A program made the position numbers and the translations under genes. This document shows, one piece after another, positions 18,137 to 29,678 of a stretch of 64,000 nucleotides of DNA. Numbering within the stretch: the first letter of the stretch is position 1; every line of letters begins with the position of its first letter. A model generated the notes under the pieces. That model ran no database searches. It was not told the DNA's origin and was given only the letters and a program-made list of their open reading frames with translations. The stretch is from Acinetobacter pecorum (GTDB lineage Bacteria > Pseudomonadota > Gammaproteobacteria > Pseudomonadales > Moraxellaceae). The stretch is taken from assembly GCF_014837015.1 (NCBI RefSeq), contig NZ_JACSPT010000009.1, positions 16,544-80,543 on the forward strand, given 5' to 3'.

Positions 18137-18766
18137 CTAACTATTGCTTGGTTGATCAGAAAATTCAGAGTTTTGAATGATATACTCAATTTCTTCTTTG
18201 GCTGCAGCACGCATTTTCTCTCTAAGTGCATTGACTGTTTGTTCAATCACCGCTTCTGCCTCAAGTTCCAGGCGTAAACGCACACTTTCTAATTCGGATA
18301 AAATGTTCTGATCCTCAATCTGGATGCGGCCTTTGGCAAAGTCAAAAGTATGCTCAGGGTTTTTCTGAAAGCGGTCAACATAGTGCTGCACTTCAGTCTT
18401 TAGCTGCATATTAATTTCAGCAAGCATTTGGGTCTGTTCGCTCAATTTTCGCTGTTCTTCAAGACGTAACTGTTCTTGATAGGCCTGTTCCTCGGCACGC
18501 TTTTCGGCCAAAGCTTTTTCGAGTGCAAGCTGTTTGCGAATACGGGCTTCTTCAATCAATTCGGCCTTGCGCTGCGCATAGGCTGCTTCAATCTTGCGTT
18601 CAGATTCCTGCTGCAAGCGCTGCTCACGACTCTGCCATTCTTCCAAAGACGTTTCAGGTTTTAAAATATCGCAGATACGAGAGAGGTCATCGATAAAGGT
18701 CTGACGTACAGCTTCCGGCACATTTAACCAGCGCTGTTTAAAATCGGGACCTACATTTAATGCCAC
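18137..18766 (-). CDS. Charged coiled-coil protein of unknown function
   Basis: I recognise no named family. The 209-residue protein has no signal peptide or membrane segment. Residues 1-45 look globular (FKQRWLNVPEAVRQTFIDDLSRICDIL). Residues about 46-125 are a long Glu/Arg/Lys/Gln-rich helix with heptad-like spacing (REQRLQQESERKIEAAYAQRKAELIEEARIRKQL...), and a second helical stretch covers 155-200. It lies 26 bases after holC as the third gene of a pepA-holC-x transcript, and it ends in a terminator. In E. coli this position is occupied by valS, which is absent here. The placement suggests a cytoplasmic housekeeping role, but none can be assigned. Confidence 0.75.
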   Translation of the reverse strand: MALNVGPDFKQRWLNVPEAVRQTFIDDLSRICDILKPETSLEEWQSREQRLQQESERKIEAAYAQRKAELIEEARIRKQLALEKALAEKRAEEQAYQEQLRLEEQRKLSEQTQMLAEINMQLKTEVQHYVDRFQKNPEHTFDFAKGRIQIEDQNILSELESVRLRLELEAEAVIEQTVNALREKMRAAAKEEIEYIIQNSEFSDQPSNS

Positions 18767-18792
18767 GTGCCTCTCCTTATGAATAATATCGG

Positions 18793-20650
<1,858 letters not shown>

Positions 20651-20797
20651 TCACGCCTGTCTAGATTGGTAAATCATTCAGTCATTGAAACATTTATCTG
20701 AATAGATTTTCAATGGGCTGAGCGGCTTAGGTTTTATATTTTTGCTATTCGGGTAAACTAGCACTCGTTTTATAGACCTTATTTTGGAAGAATTAAT

Positions 20798-21898
20798 TTG
20801 ATTATTCGGCGTTATCTGGTCAAGCAAGTTATCTCGACATCCTTGGTGGTGATTGCCTTATTGACTTTGATCATGATGGGTGGTCGACTGATCAAGTATT
20901 TTGGGGTCGCTGCACAAGGCCGTCTGGATGCAGGCATTCTATTTAGCATTATTGGCTACCGGCTGCCTGAATTCTTGACCCTGATTCTTCCACTCGGTTT
21001 CTTTATTGGACTGATGCTGGTTTTTGGCCGTTTATATGTCGATCATGAAATGGCCGTCCTGAATGGTAGTGGTGTCAGCCGGCATCAACTGGCGCGCTTG
21101 CTAGTGCCGATGACCCTGGTATTTTTGATTGCTCAGGCGGGACTCATGCTCTGGGCTGCACCTTGGGGAATACGCCAGTTTGAAGCCCTGACCACCAGTC
21201 AGGCGGTACGTACCGGTTTTGATCTGGTACGACCCAAAGAATTTATCTCTTCCGGACCCTATACCATTTATGCGGGTGACCTGTCTGAAGACCGTAAAAA
21301 CTTAAAAGATATATTCTTCTATCAGCGCGCGCAAAAAGAAGGCAAGCCGGATGTGATGATTCTGGCACAGGAAGCGACCCGAATCGAAATACCAAATGAT
21401 GCTGCCAATGTGGTAGATCTGGTCCAAGGGCGCCGTTATGAGATTTATCCGGGTACGCCGCAGTATACTCAAGCTGAATTTGAAAGTTATCGTCTGCGCC
21501 TGGAAAGTAATGAAGAAGTAGAGTTTGCCAGTACTGATGTTGAAGCCTTGCCGACTTCGCAATTATGGAAGAACCGTCAGGATCCTGTGGTGGCTAGTGA
21601 ACTGGGCTGGCGGGTGTTTGTGCCTTTTGCCATTCTGATTGCCCTGATCCTGGCTGTAGCCTTGTCTGAGGTAAGTCCACGACAGGGTCGTTATCTTAAG
21701 TTATTTCCTGCCCTCATGATCTTTGCCAGTCTGATTGTGGCCCTGATGGCAGTAAAGACCCGGATCAGTAAACAGGAAATGGGAATCTGGGCCTATCCAT
21801 TGATCCTGATTGCCTATGCAATTGCAGGTGCCTTGTTCTCACGTAAACAGAAATTGGGTCCGAAAATCAAGAAACAGATTCAGCGAGTGAGGTCTTAA
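20798..21898 (+). CDS. lptF: LPS export ABC transporter permease LptF
   Basis: With LptG and LptB2 it extracts lipopolysaccharide or lipooligosaccharide from the inner membrane into the LptC-A-D bridge. YjgP/YjgQ family: an N-terminal membrane pair (LVKQVISTSLVVIALLTLIMMGGRLIKYFG), a periplasmic beta-jellyroll at about residues 130-255, and three C-terminal helices. The start is a TTG at 20798 with GGAAG 8 bases upstream; it gives the family N-terminus MIIRRYLVKQV, and there is no in-frame ATG that preserves it. 366 residues. lptG follows after 2 bases. Confidence 0.95.
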   Translation: MIIRRYLVKQVISTSLVVIALLTLIMMGGRLIKYFGVAAQGRLDAGILFSIIGYRLPEFLTLILPLGFFIGLMLVFGRLYVDHEMAVLNGSGVSRHQLARLLVPMTLVFLIAQAGLMLWAAPWGIRQFEALTTSQAVRTGFDLVRPKEFISSGPYTIYAGDLSEDRKNLKDIFFYQRAQKEGKPDVMILAQEATRIEIPNDAANVVDLVQGRRYEIYPGTPQYTQAEFESYRLRLESNEEVEFASTDVEALPTSQLWKNRQDPVVASELGWRVFVPFAILIALILAVALSEVSPRQGRYLKLFPALMIFASLIVALMAVKTRISKQEMGIWAYPLILIAYAIAGALFSRKQKLGPKIKKQIQRVRS

Positions 21899-21900
21899 CA

Positions 21901-22971
21901 ATGTTGGCACGTCGTATAGTTGCAAAACATGTGACCCAAACCACTGCGCTGGCCATGCTGGGTGCAACCGCGGTATTGGCGGGTTTACAGGTTTTATTCA
22001 CTTATCTGGGTGAGCTGGGCTCACTCAAAGAAGGCTATGGCGCCTGGGATGCCTTGAAATATGTACTCTGGGAAGCGCCGAAATATTTGTATGAAATCCT
22101 GCCGATTTCTGCACTGATTGGTGCAGTATTGGGATTGGGCACATTAGCTTCGAATAGTGAGCTGATCGTGATGCGTTCGGTGGGTGTAAGCTTATGGCGT
22201 ATAGTCGGCTGGGTCATCCGTTCAGCCCTGTTGCTGGTGGTGTTGTCTTTTGCCTTAAGTGAGTGGGTGATTCCGTATACCACTGAACAGGCTAAAAGCG
22301 TCAAGAGTGCCAGTAAAGCCGCTCAACTCGGTGAAGTCCGTGGTTACTGGACCCGCGAAGGTCAGCGCTTTATTTATATCGATTATGCCAACTCCAAAGG
22401 TCAGCTGAAAAATGTGCAGATGCTGGATTTCGATGACAATTACCGTTTACGTGGCACTTTAGAGGCTAAAGAGGGTGAGTTTGTCAAAGATGGAGCCTGG
22501 AAATTAAACAGTACCGAACAGTTTGATATTTTAAAAGATGGCAATGCGACTCTGGTGCAACATGCTGAACAGCCACTGGCTCTAGCCTTGCAACCGAAAT
22601 ATGTGCATATGGTGACGATTGATCCAGAAGATTTATCGCCAAGCCAGCTAGTGAGCTTTATGAGCTATATGCATGAATACAGCCAAGTGCCTAAAACCTA
22701 TCAGTTGGCCTTCTGGCAGAAAGTCGGTTCCCCATTTGCCCTGATCGCTTTGGTAGTGATTGCCTGTTCGTTTATTTTCGGGCCGTTGCGTCAGCAATCT
22801 ATGGGTTTCCGTCTGGTGATCGCCTTATTTGCCGGACTGGGTTTCTTCTATCTGCAGGATTTCCTCGGTTATGCCAGTCTGATTTATGCACCCTCACCAG
22901 CCTGGTTCGTATTTATTCCCATTCTGATCATGTTTGGTATCGGAGGATATCTGCTGCATCGGGCACGCTAA
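21901..22971 (+). CDS. lptG: LPS export ABC transporter permease LptG
   Basis: Second permease half of the LptB2FG exporter. It shares the YjgP/YjgQ layout with LptF: N-terminal helices (MLARRIVAKHVTQTTALAMLGATAVLAGLQ), a periplasmic domain, and a C-terminal helix trio starting FWQKVGSPFALIALVVIACSFIFGPLRQQSMGFRL, typical of LptG. 356 residues. It is separated from lptF by 2 bases, so this is an obligate operon. A terminator-like hairpin follows before gpmI. Confidence 0.95.
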   Translation: MLARRIVAKHVTQTTALAMLGATAVLAGLQVLFTYLGELGSLKEGYGAWDALKYVLWEAPKYLYEILPISALIGAVLGLGTLASNSELIVMRSVGVSLWRIVGWVIRSALLLVVLSFALSEWVIPYTTEQAKSVKSASKAAQLGEVRGYWTREGQRFIYIDYANSKGQLKNVQMLDFDDNYRLRGTLEAKEGEFVKDGAWKLNSTEQFDILKDGNATLVQHAEQPLALALQPKYVHMVTIDPEDLSPSQLVSFMSYMHEYSQVPKTYQLAFWQKVGSPFALIALVVIACSFIFGPLRQQSMGFRLVIALFAGLGFFYLQDFLGYASLIYAPSPAWFVFIPILIMFGIGGYLLHRAR

Positions 22972-23003
22972 ATCACAGGGAAATAGAACAAATCAATCAT
23001 CAT

Positions 23004-23041
23004 GAGAGGCCTAAACCATACCCGGGTCATGGCCTCTTTTT
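23004..23041 (+). terminator. Intrinsic terminator of lptFG
   Basis: GAGAGGCC and GGCCTCTT arms with an 18-base loop, then further T residues. The long loop makes it weaker than the others in the window. Confidence 0.6.
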
Positions 23042-23095
23042 ATAAACTTCGCTAAAATAGAGCGATTAATTCGTAGACGAACAGAGTATTTCATT

Positions 23096-24643
23096 ATGAC
23101 GGATGCAACTGCTGGCAAAATCCCTCACGTTTTGGTGATTATGGATGGTGTGGGTCATCGCGAAGCGGTCGAAGACAATGCGTTTTTAGCAGCTAAACGA
23201 CCAAATTTAACTGCAATGCAGAACAAGCATCCACATGGTTTGATCTCGGGTTCAGGTGAAGATGTTGGCCTGCCGGATGGCCAGATGGGTAACTCGGAAG
23301 TCGGACATATGAACCTCGGTGCAGGCCGTGTGCTGTATCAGGACTTTACCCGAATTACCAAAGACATTCGTACGGGCGACTTCTTTGAACATGAAGTGCT
23401 GGTCGATGCAGTAGAGAAAGCCAAAGCTACAGATGGGGCAGTACATTTGCTTGGCCTTTTGTCTGAAGGCGGTGTGCACTCACATGAAGATCATATCGTG
23501 GCGATGGCAGAGCTAGCACTGAAACGCGGTGCCAAAGTCTATTTACATGCATTTTTAGATGGGCGTGATACACCGCCTAAAAGCGCACAGCCTTCTTTAG
23601 AAAAGCTTGATGCCTTATTTGCGCAATATCCAGGCCAAGGTCGTATTGCGACCATGATTGGCCGTTATTTTGCCATGGATCGTGATAACCGTTGGGATCG
23701 TGTTGAACAGGCCTATCGTCTGCTGACTGAAGGTGAAGCGGTTCGTACGGCTGCCACTGCAGTCGAGGGTCTGGAACAGGCCTATGCAGCTAGTGAGTCG
23801 GATGAGTTTGTCAAAGCGACCCGTATTGGTGAGCTGGCAAAAATTCAGGATGGCGATAGCGTGGTGTTCATGAACTTCCGTGCTGACCGTGCCCGTGAAT
23901 TGACCCGCGCATTTGTGGAAAAAGACTTTGCCGGTTTTGAACGTAAAGTGGTGCCAAATCTGGCGAAGTTTGTCATGCTGACGCGTTATCAAGCCACGAT
24001 TGATGCACCTGTGGCGTATATGCCTGAAGCATTGGTCAACTCGATTGGCGAATACCTGTCAAACCTGGGCAAAACCCAGTTGCGTATTGCGGAAACAGAA
24101 AAGTATGCCCATGTGACCTTCTTCTTTAGTGGCGGTCGTGAAGACGAATATCCGGGTGAGAAACGTATCCTGATTCCATCGCCAAACGTAGCCACTTATG
24201 ACCTTAAACCGGAAATGAGTGCTTATGAAGTGACTGATGAACTGGTGGCTGCGATCAATTCAGGTGAGTTTGACCTGCTGGTGGTGAACTATGCCAATGG
24301 AGATATGGTCGGCCATACTGGCGTATTCGATGCTGCGGTCAAAGCTGTTGAAGCGGTTGATACCTGCCTCGGTCGGGTTTACGAAGCCGTGATGGCGCAA
24401 AAAGGTCATATGATTGTGACTGCCGATCATGGTAACGTTGAGCAGATGCAGGACTACCACAGTGGTCAGGTACATACCCAGCATACGACTGAATTGGTTC
24501 CATTTATTTATGTCGGCCCAACTCAGGCCACAATCGTGGAAGGTGGGGTGCTGGCAGATGTCGCACCGACTTTATTAAGCCTGATGCAAGTTCCGGTACC
24601 GGCTGAAATGCAGGGCCGTAACCTGATTCAGCTTGATGCATAA
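23096..24643 (+). CDS. gpmI: 2,3-bisphosphoglycerate-independent phosphoglycerate mutase
   Basis: Interconverts 3- and 2-phosphoglycerate with two manganese ions. The alkaline-phosphatase-fold core has [11 protein letters not shown] (first metal Asp), [17 protein letters not shown] with the phosphorylated Ser, a phosphotransfer insert domain (about residues 80-310) with [12 protein letters not shown], and the second metal cluster [13 protein letters not shown]...[11 protein letters not shown]. 515 residues. Acinetobacter uses lower glycolysis mainly for gluconeogenesis. An S41 protease gene follows 30 bases downstream on the same strand, likely co-transcribed. Confidence 0.96.
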   Translation: MTDATAGKIPHVLVIMDGVGHREAVEDNAFLAAKRPNLTAMQNKHPHGLISGSGEDVGLPDGQMGNSEVGHMNLGAGRVLYQDFTRITKDIRTGDFFEHEVLVDAVEKAKATDGAVHLLGLLSEGGVHSHEDHIVAMAELALKRGAKVYLHAFLDGRDTPPKSAQPSLEKLDALFAQYPGQGRIATMIGRYFAMDRDNRWDRVEQAYRLLTEGEAVRTAATAVEGLEQAYAASESDEFVKATRIGELAKIQDGDSVVFMNFRADRARELTRAFVEKDFAGFERKVVPNLAKFVMLTRYQATIDAPVAYMPEALVNSIGEYLSNLGKTQLRIAETEKYAHVTFFFSGGREDEYPGEKRILIPSPNVATYDLKPEMSAYEVTDELVAAINSGEFDLLVVNYANGDMVGHTGVFDAAVKAVEAVDTCLGRVYEAVMAQKGHMIVTADHGNVEQMQDYHSGQVHTQHTTELVPFIYVGPTQATIVEGGVLADVAPTLLSLMQVPVPAEMQGRNLIQLDA

Positions 24644-24673
24644 TCTTTAATAAAATTCTGAAAAGGTAAAAGA

Positions 24674-25846
24674 ATGACAAGAACACGCTGGAAGTCTGTC
24701 GTAATACCATGCTTACTGATGTGTTTGAGTCATTCAGCCTGGAGTGCCGGCTCCGACGAGCCGGCACTCGATGATATGGAAATGGATGGACAGGTGTATT
24801 CTGAAATTCCTGTGGCTTCCATTCAGGAATTCGTGCAAATTTATGGCATTGTAAAAGACAATTATATTCAAGATAAAAATGACGATGCCTTGTTTCAGCA
24901 GGCCATTCAGGGCCTGGTCAGTGGCCTGGACCGCTATTCCCGTTATTTGTCTCCTGAAGATTATAAACAGCTGCGTGAATATACCGAAGGAGAGCTGGCC
25001 AGCATTGATTTCGACCTGCAGTTTGATTCACGACTGAAGCAATGGGTGATTCGAGGTCTGAGTGACGACGCCGATTCAGCCAAACAGGGTCTGCGAAATG
25101 GTGTCACCGTTTATAAAATTGACGATCAGGTATTAAGCAGCCTGAATCAGGCGCAGGTCCGGCAGTTACTCAGTGGAGCAGTCGGCTCTACGCTCACGGT
25201 TCAGCTTTCTCCCCAAAGTCCGGCCTTTCGTCTGGTACGCAATACCAAACTGGATACCGAAATTAAATCGAGCTTGCACAATAATCAGGTCCTGGCTTTA
25301 CAGGTTAAAGTTTTTCAGCAAGATACTGCCAATGAAATCAAACGTCTGATTGAAAGTTATTCGGATAAACGCTTAAAAGCCGTGTTATTTGATCTGCGCA
25401 ATAACCCGGGAGGCTTACTCTCTGCAGCAGTGGAATCTGCCGATTTATTTTTGAATCAGGGCGTGATTGTATCGACCAAAAGCCGGGCTGAAGGTAACCA
25501 GCAATTTCAGGCCTTGCCGAGTTTTGAGTTTCAGAATCTGAAAATTGGGGTTCTGATTAATAACCGCTCGGCTTCTGCAGCAGAAGTCTTTACTGCCGCC
25601 TTAAAAGAGCATAACCGTGCCTGGGTAGTGGGTGAAAAAAGCTATGGCAAAGGGGTGGTACAAAAACTCTTTCCTTTAAGCAACGGTTCGGCTCTACAGA
25701 TGACCGTATCGCAATACTTTAGCCCAAGCGGGCAGATGATTGAAGGGCGGGGAATACAGCCGCATTTCAATTATCCATTCAAGCAGGAGATGCGTGAGGA
25801 GAGCTATCTGGAGCATGTCACAGACTTGCTGCTCCAGCAAAAATAA
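24674..25846 (+). CDS. S41 (CtpA-type) carboxy-terminal processing peptidase
   Basis: Periplasmic serine protease with a Ser-Lys dyad. A signal peptide covers about residues 1-24 (CLLMCLSHSAWSAGS). An N-terminal helical segment is followed by a PDZ-like region (about 105-190) and the protease core. The catalytic Ser lies in NNRSASAAEVFTAALKEH and the general-base Lys in GEKSYGKGVVQ. The PDZ region is degenerate: the usual GIGxE start reads ASIDFDLQFD. In Pseudomonas the homologue sits near gpmI, often with an EnvC-like gene between; here the two genes are adjacent. It is convergent with pilR with no bases between the two stop codons. Confidence 0.9.
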   Translation: MTRTRWKSVVIPCLLMCLSHSAWSAGSDEPALDDMEMDGQVYSEIPVASIQEFVQIYGIVKDNYIQDKNDDALFQQAIQGLVSGLDRYSRYLSPEDYKQLREYTEGELASIDFDLQFDSRLKQWVIRGLSDDADSAKQGLRNGVTVYKIDDQVLSSLNQAQVRQLLSGAVGSTLTVQLSPQSPAFRLVRNTKLDTEIKSSLHNNQVLALQVKVFQQDTANEIKRLIESYSDKRLKAVLFDLRNNPGGLLSAAVESADLFLNQGVIVSTKSRAEGNQQFQALPSFEFQNLKIGVLINNRSASAAEVFTAALKEHNRAWVVGEKSYGKGVVQKLFPLSNGSALQMTVSQYFSPSGQMIEGRGIQPHFNYPFKQEMREESYLEHVTDLLLQQK

Positions 25847-27271
25847 TTATTCGTCTTCTTCAGTATCGAGTCCGAACTTTTTTAAACGATAGCGCAGGGA
25901 ACGGAAGGACATACCGAGTTTCTTGGCGGCCAGTGTCCGGTTCCAGTGGGTCATATTCAGCGCGTTAAGCAAAATTTCTTTTTCCACCTTTTCCAGATAT
26001 AGCTCCAATCCTTCTTCAGGCAGCTTTCTAGGGGCAATCAGGGTTTCAGTCGCAATGATTTCGCTCGTAAATGTATTTATTTCCTGAGAGCTGTTTAGTG
26101 CCTGACGTAGGGGCGCACTCTGCAGATGCTGAAGATTAATCCGTTCTTCATCACTCAAGGTAATTGCACGTTCCATAATATTACGCAATTCACGTACATT
26201 ACCGGGGTAATATTGCCCCAATAAAAACTCTTTACTGCGTTCAGTCAGTTTTTTATTGGGAATTCCCCATTCCTGACAAATTTTTTGAATAAAGTGTTCA
26301 GCCAGTAACAGAATATCCTGGCCGCGTTCACGCAGCGGCGGTAAAGTCAGATCCATGACATGAATACGGAAATATAAATCCTGACGGAATTTCCCCTGTT
26401 GCACCAGGGCTTCCAGATCCTGATGGGTAGCACTGATCACGCGGAAATCTACATCAATTTCGGTATCTGAACCGAGTGGACGAATACGTTTTTCCTGTAC
26501 GGCACGTAACAGTTTGACCTGCATGGAAAGTGGCAGTTCTGCAATTTCATCCAGAAACAGGCTGCCGCCATGTGCAGATTGAATCAGGCCCTGTTTGTCC
26601 TGCGCAGCGCCAGTAAAGCTGCCTTTTTTATGTCCAAACAGTTCGCTTTCCATCAGTTCAGTCGGAATGGCACCACAGTTGATTGCAATAAAAGGCCCTT
26701 CATTACGGTTGCTCAGGCGGTGGACCAGATTGGCCACCACTTCCTTGCCAGTACCTGATTCACCCGTAATAAAAACCGGTGCCTGGGATCGGGCAATTTT
26801 TTGTAAGGTAATACGTAATTGCTGAATCGGCAGGGATTGTCCAATCAGCATTTTATGTTCGAGCGCTTCATTCGGATTATTATGCGAATAATCTACCGGT
26901 TTATTCAGGGCCTTTTGGAGTAGCTGTTCCAGGTGTTTCTGGTTAACCGGTTTACTGACAAAATCAAAAGCCCCTGCTTTGAGTGCAGCAATGGCGATTT
27001 CCATGTTGCCATAGGCAGTCAGGACCGCGACCGGAACTGCGGGATAGAGCTTACCAATCCAGTCCACTAATTCCAGACCATTGCCATCGGGCAGGTTCAG
27101 GTCAGTCAGACAGGCATCATATTGATGATTGGCAAGATATTTTTTAGCATCTTCTAGTCGATGGGTAATGTGGGTACGAATTCCCATACGCAGTAGTGAC
27201 ATTTGCATGAGGGTACATAAATCTTCCTCATCATCCACCAAGAGTACTAGTGGTTGTTGTTCCCCATTCAT
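25847..27271 (-). CDS. pilR: Sigma-54-dependent response regulator PilR
   Basis: Activates the pilin promoter with RpoN when phosphorylated by PilS. The receiver domain (about 1-120) has acidic pocket DDE and phospho-acceptor Asp57. The AAA+ domain (about 145-375) has Walker A GESGTGKE and the sigma-54 contact loop GSFTGA (Ser in place of the commoner Ala). The C-terminal Fis-type helix-turn-helix is LAAKKLGMSFRSLRYRLKKFGL. I use the ATG at 27271 (MNGEQQPLVLLVDDEEDL), preceded by AAGGAAG. The longer frame to 27322 would run into pilS and starts with unrelated residues. It lies 14 bases after pilS. Confidence 0.95.
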   Translation of the reverse strand: MNGEQQPLVLLVDDEEDLCTLMQMSLLRMGIRTHITHRLEDAKKYLANHQYDACLTDLNLPDGNGLELVDWIGKLYPAVPVAVLTAYGNMEIAIAALKAGAFDFVSKPVNQKHLEQLLQKALNKPVDYSHNNPNEALEHKMLIGQSLPIQQLRITLQKIARSQAPVFITGESGTGKEVVANLVHRLSNRNEGPFIAINCGAIPTELMESELFGHKKGSFTGAAQDKQGLIQSAHGGSLFLDEIAELPLSMQVKLLRAVQEKRIRPLGSDTEIDVDFRVISATHQDLEALVQQGKFRQDLYFRIHVMDLTLPPLRERGQDILLLAEHFIQKICQEWGIPNKKLTERSKEFLLGQYYPGNVRELRNIMERAITLSDEERINLQHLQSAPLRQALNSSQEINTFTSEIIATETLIAPRKLPEEGLELYLEKVEKEILLNALNMTHWNRTLAAKKLGMSFRSLRYRLKKFGLDTEEDE

Positions 27272-27285
27272 CTTCCTTGACCCCT

Positions 27286-28860
27286 TTATAGCGTGATACG
27301 TTGACAGCTGATGCGAAAGCATGCGCCCTGTTCTTGTTGTATATAGTTTAATTGTGCCTGATTTGCTTCACAAAAACTATGTGATAAATACAGTCCTAAT
27401 CCGGTACCGCTAATTGAAGTGCTAAAAAAGGGTTTAAACAGTAAGGCCTGGTCATGTACAGCCACGCCTGAGCCAAAATCCTGTATGTCAATCCAGACCC
27501 GATGTTCATAGGGATGCACATTCAGCTGAATATAGGCTGCATCTGCTGCATTGTGGCGAATGGCATTACGAATCAGGTTAATCAGGATTTGCCGGAATTG
27601 TGCTTCATCAAACTGAATCATGAGGGGGATATCAATATTAAATTGAATCTGATCGTGAATATCAGCCAGATCTTCTTGGATAAATAACGGGATAAATTCA
27701 TTAAGATGAATCGGCACCGGATGGGTTTCTTTATTTTTGACCATATTCAGTGTGTCCTGAATAATCCGGTCAATCCGGGTGGCCTGTCGGCCAATCATCT
27801 GCTGGAGTAGCTGTTGCTGTTCAGTTTCCGAGTCCAGATATAAATCATTAGCCTGCACAATGGCTGCCAGGGGATTGCGAATTTCATGCGCAATACTGGC
27901 AGAGAGCTGACCTAAAGCAGCAAGTTTGAGCTGTTGCACTTGCTGATTCAGCTTTTTGGCATCCTGCAACACAAGCAGCATGAGGGTCTGGTGCGGTACA
28001 ATCAGTTTTTGTACCTGCACATGAATGTTATAGCGACTTTGCTGGGAATCAAACTGAAAACGCTCACCATTTTCCAGCGTTTCAAACTGGATCAGTTCAA
28101 ATAAATCAGGTTGTGAGTGGTATAAGGTGAACTTTTCATGGCCATATTTGGATTCAATTCCCAGAAGATTGCAGGCGGCAGGATTGCTGAGTACCACATG
28201 ATAGTTTTCATCCAGTACCAGATAGCCGGTTTCGATCTGTTCCAGAATATAGCGGTTGATATTCTGTAAGCGATACAGTTCTAGAGATTGAGAAAAGTTT
28301 AGATTTTCCAGAATCTGGAAACGGCGTACGGCAATTTGTCCGGTGCCATAAACCATAAAGAATAAAAAAGCCAGTAAGGCACTATTACTGATATTACTCA
28401 GCGAAGAAAATGCAAAAATGCTGCCGATAAAATGCTGGTAAATTACGCTGATAACCGCAACCAGCGTGACCACCAAGGCTTTTTTTGCATCCAACAATAA
28501 GGAGGCAGCAAAGATGGTGATTACAAACAGCAGTCCGATCTGCAAATTAGGACCATCACTGGCCAAGGTCAGCAAACTTAAAATGCAGACATCGCTAAAG
28601 AAAATCATGATCAGCTGCGGCTGAATCAGAAGTCTGATCCATTTCAATGCAAACAGCTGTACAGTATTGATCGCTACCCCGACTCCCAGCGCATAATAAT
28701 ACAGCTGCGGATATTGGTAATCTGTATTTACTTCGGGATAGGTCAACAGAAAAATCAGCAGCAGACCGGTGCTGATCAGCAGGCGATAAGCGCTATACCA
28801 GATACCCAGATGATATTGATTCAGTTCTGCATAGTTTTTTTGTTGTGCTATATGCACCAT
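27286..28860 (-). CDS. pilS: Sensor histidine kinase PilS
   Basis: Membrane kinase that in Pseudomonas senses pilin in the inner membrane and phosphorylates PilR. About six N-terminal hydrophobic helices (residues 20-190) are followed by a PAS-like domain (GYLVLDENYHVVLSNPAACNLLGI), a HisKA dimerisation helix with the H-box SASIAHEIRNPLAAIVQAN, and the HATPase region with N-box RQILINLIRNAIRHN and G-boxes GSGVAV...GTGLGLYL. 524 residues. It is tightly packed: it starts 13 bases after the gacA stop, and pilR follows 14 bases later. Confidence 0.95.
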   Translation of the reverse strand: MVHIAQQKNYAELNQYHLGIWYSAYRLLISTGLLLIFLLTYPEVNTDYQYPQLYYYALGVGVAINTVQLFALKWIRLLIQPQLIMIFFSDVCILSLLTLASDGPNLQIGLLFVITIFAASLLLDAKKALVVTLVAVISVIYQHFIGSIFAFSSLSNISNSALLAFLFFMVYGTGQIAVRRFQILENLNFSQSLELYRLQNINRYILEQIETGYLVLDENYHVVLSNPAACNLLGIESKYGHEKFTLYHSQPDLFELIQFETLENGERFQFDSQQSRYNIHVQVQKLIVPHQTLMLLVLQDAKKLNQQVQQLKLAALGQLSASIAHEIRNPLAAIVQANDLYLDSETEQQQLLQQMIGRQATRIDRIIQDTLNMVKNKETHPVPIHLNEFIPLFIQEDLADIHDQIQFNIDIPLMIQFDEAQFRQILINLIRNAIRHNAADAAYIQLNVHPYEHRVWIDIQDFGSGVAVHDQALLFKPFFSTSISGTGLGLYLSHSFCEANQAQLNYIQQEQGACFRISCQRITL

Positions 28861-28873
28861 GATTCACCAAAGG

Positions 28874-29509
28874 CTAAGGTTTAATCAGCCCATAGCGCAT
28901 GGCCAGATGAGTCAGTTTTACATCACTGTCAATATTCAGTTTTTCAAAAATACGGTAACGATAGGTATTCACGGTTTTAACACTGACAAAGAGTTTGTCG
29001 GCAATTTCCTGGGCGCTGATACAGTTAACCACCATCATGGCCACTTGCATTTCCCGTTCTGAAAGTGCATCAAAAGGCGATTGTTGTGTATCGGAAAGGT
29101 AAGAACTGGCGAGCTGCTCGGCAATATCGGCACTAAAATATTTGCCGCCTTGCATGACTTTATTAATCGCACGTACCATTTCTGTAATGGGTGCACCCTT
29201 GGTGATATAGCCTTTGGCACCTGCTTTAAGAAGTAAAGAGGGATAAGGTTCTTCTGCCAGGCCACTGACCGCTAGTACTTTGGTTTCAGGCGCCGTCTGT
29301 AGCAGGCGGCGCGTAGTTTCTACGCCGCCAATCCCCGGCATGTTGACATCTAATAGCACTACATTCGGATGATGTTGACGAACCAGAGAGATTGCTTCTT
29401 CACCAGATTCAGCCTGGCCAATTACCTGAACCTCCGCATGGTCTTCCAGCATTCTGCAAATTCCAGTACGGACTAATTCATGGTCGTCCACAACTAAAAC
29501 TGTGATCAC
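28874..29509 (-). CDS. gacA: GacA/UvrY-type response regulator
   Basis: Global regulator of the Gac/Rsm pathway; the partner kinase GacS is not in the window. The FixJ/NarL layout is complete: receiver with Asp54 in VVLLDVNMPG and conserved Thr/Ser and Lys (AVSG, KGYITKGA), then the LuxR helix-turn-helix LSEREMQVAMMVVNCISAQEIADKLFVSVKTVNTYRYRIFEKLNI. 211 residues. The wording EDHAEVQVIGQAESGEEA and the HTH match GacA rather than NarL-type nitrate regulators. It is first gene of a gacA-pilS-pilR run. From memory, A. baumannii gacA (A1S_0236) lies in the same context. Confidence 0.9.
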   Translation of the reverse strand: MITVLVVDDHELVRTGICRMLEDHAEVQVIGQAESGEEAISLVRQHHPNVVLLDVNMPGIGGVETTRRLLQTAPETKVLAVSGLAEEPYPSLLLKAGAKGYITKGAPITEMVRAINKVMQGGKYFSADIAEQLASSYLSDTQQSPFDALSEREMQVAMMVVNCISAQEIADKLFVSVKTVNTYRYRIFEKLNIDSDVKLTHLAMRYGLIKP

Positions 29510-29678
29510 CTATACTCTCCCTCTATTTAAAAAATCATTTTTTTGTTACATAAAGCAAAATAAGCTTGCAATGAAAGTACAAAATTAGCAATCCTATTCG
29601 CAAGATTAAATCTGAAACCTAGCACACAGTGTCAAGAACAAAAAATGTTCAGGATTGTGTTTAAATGTAAGGCATATT

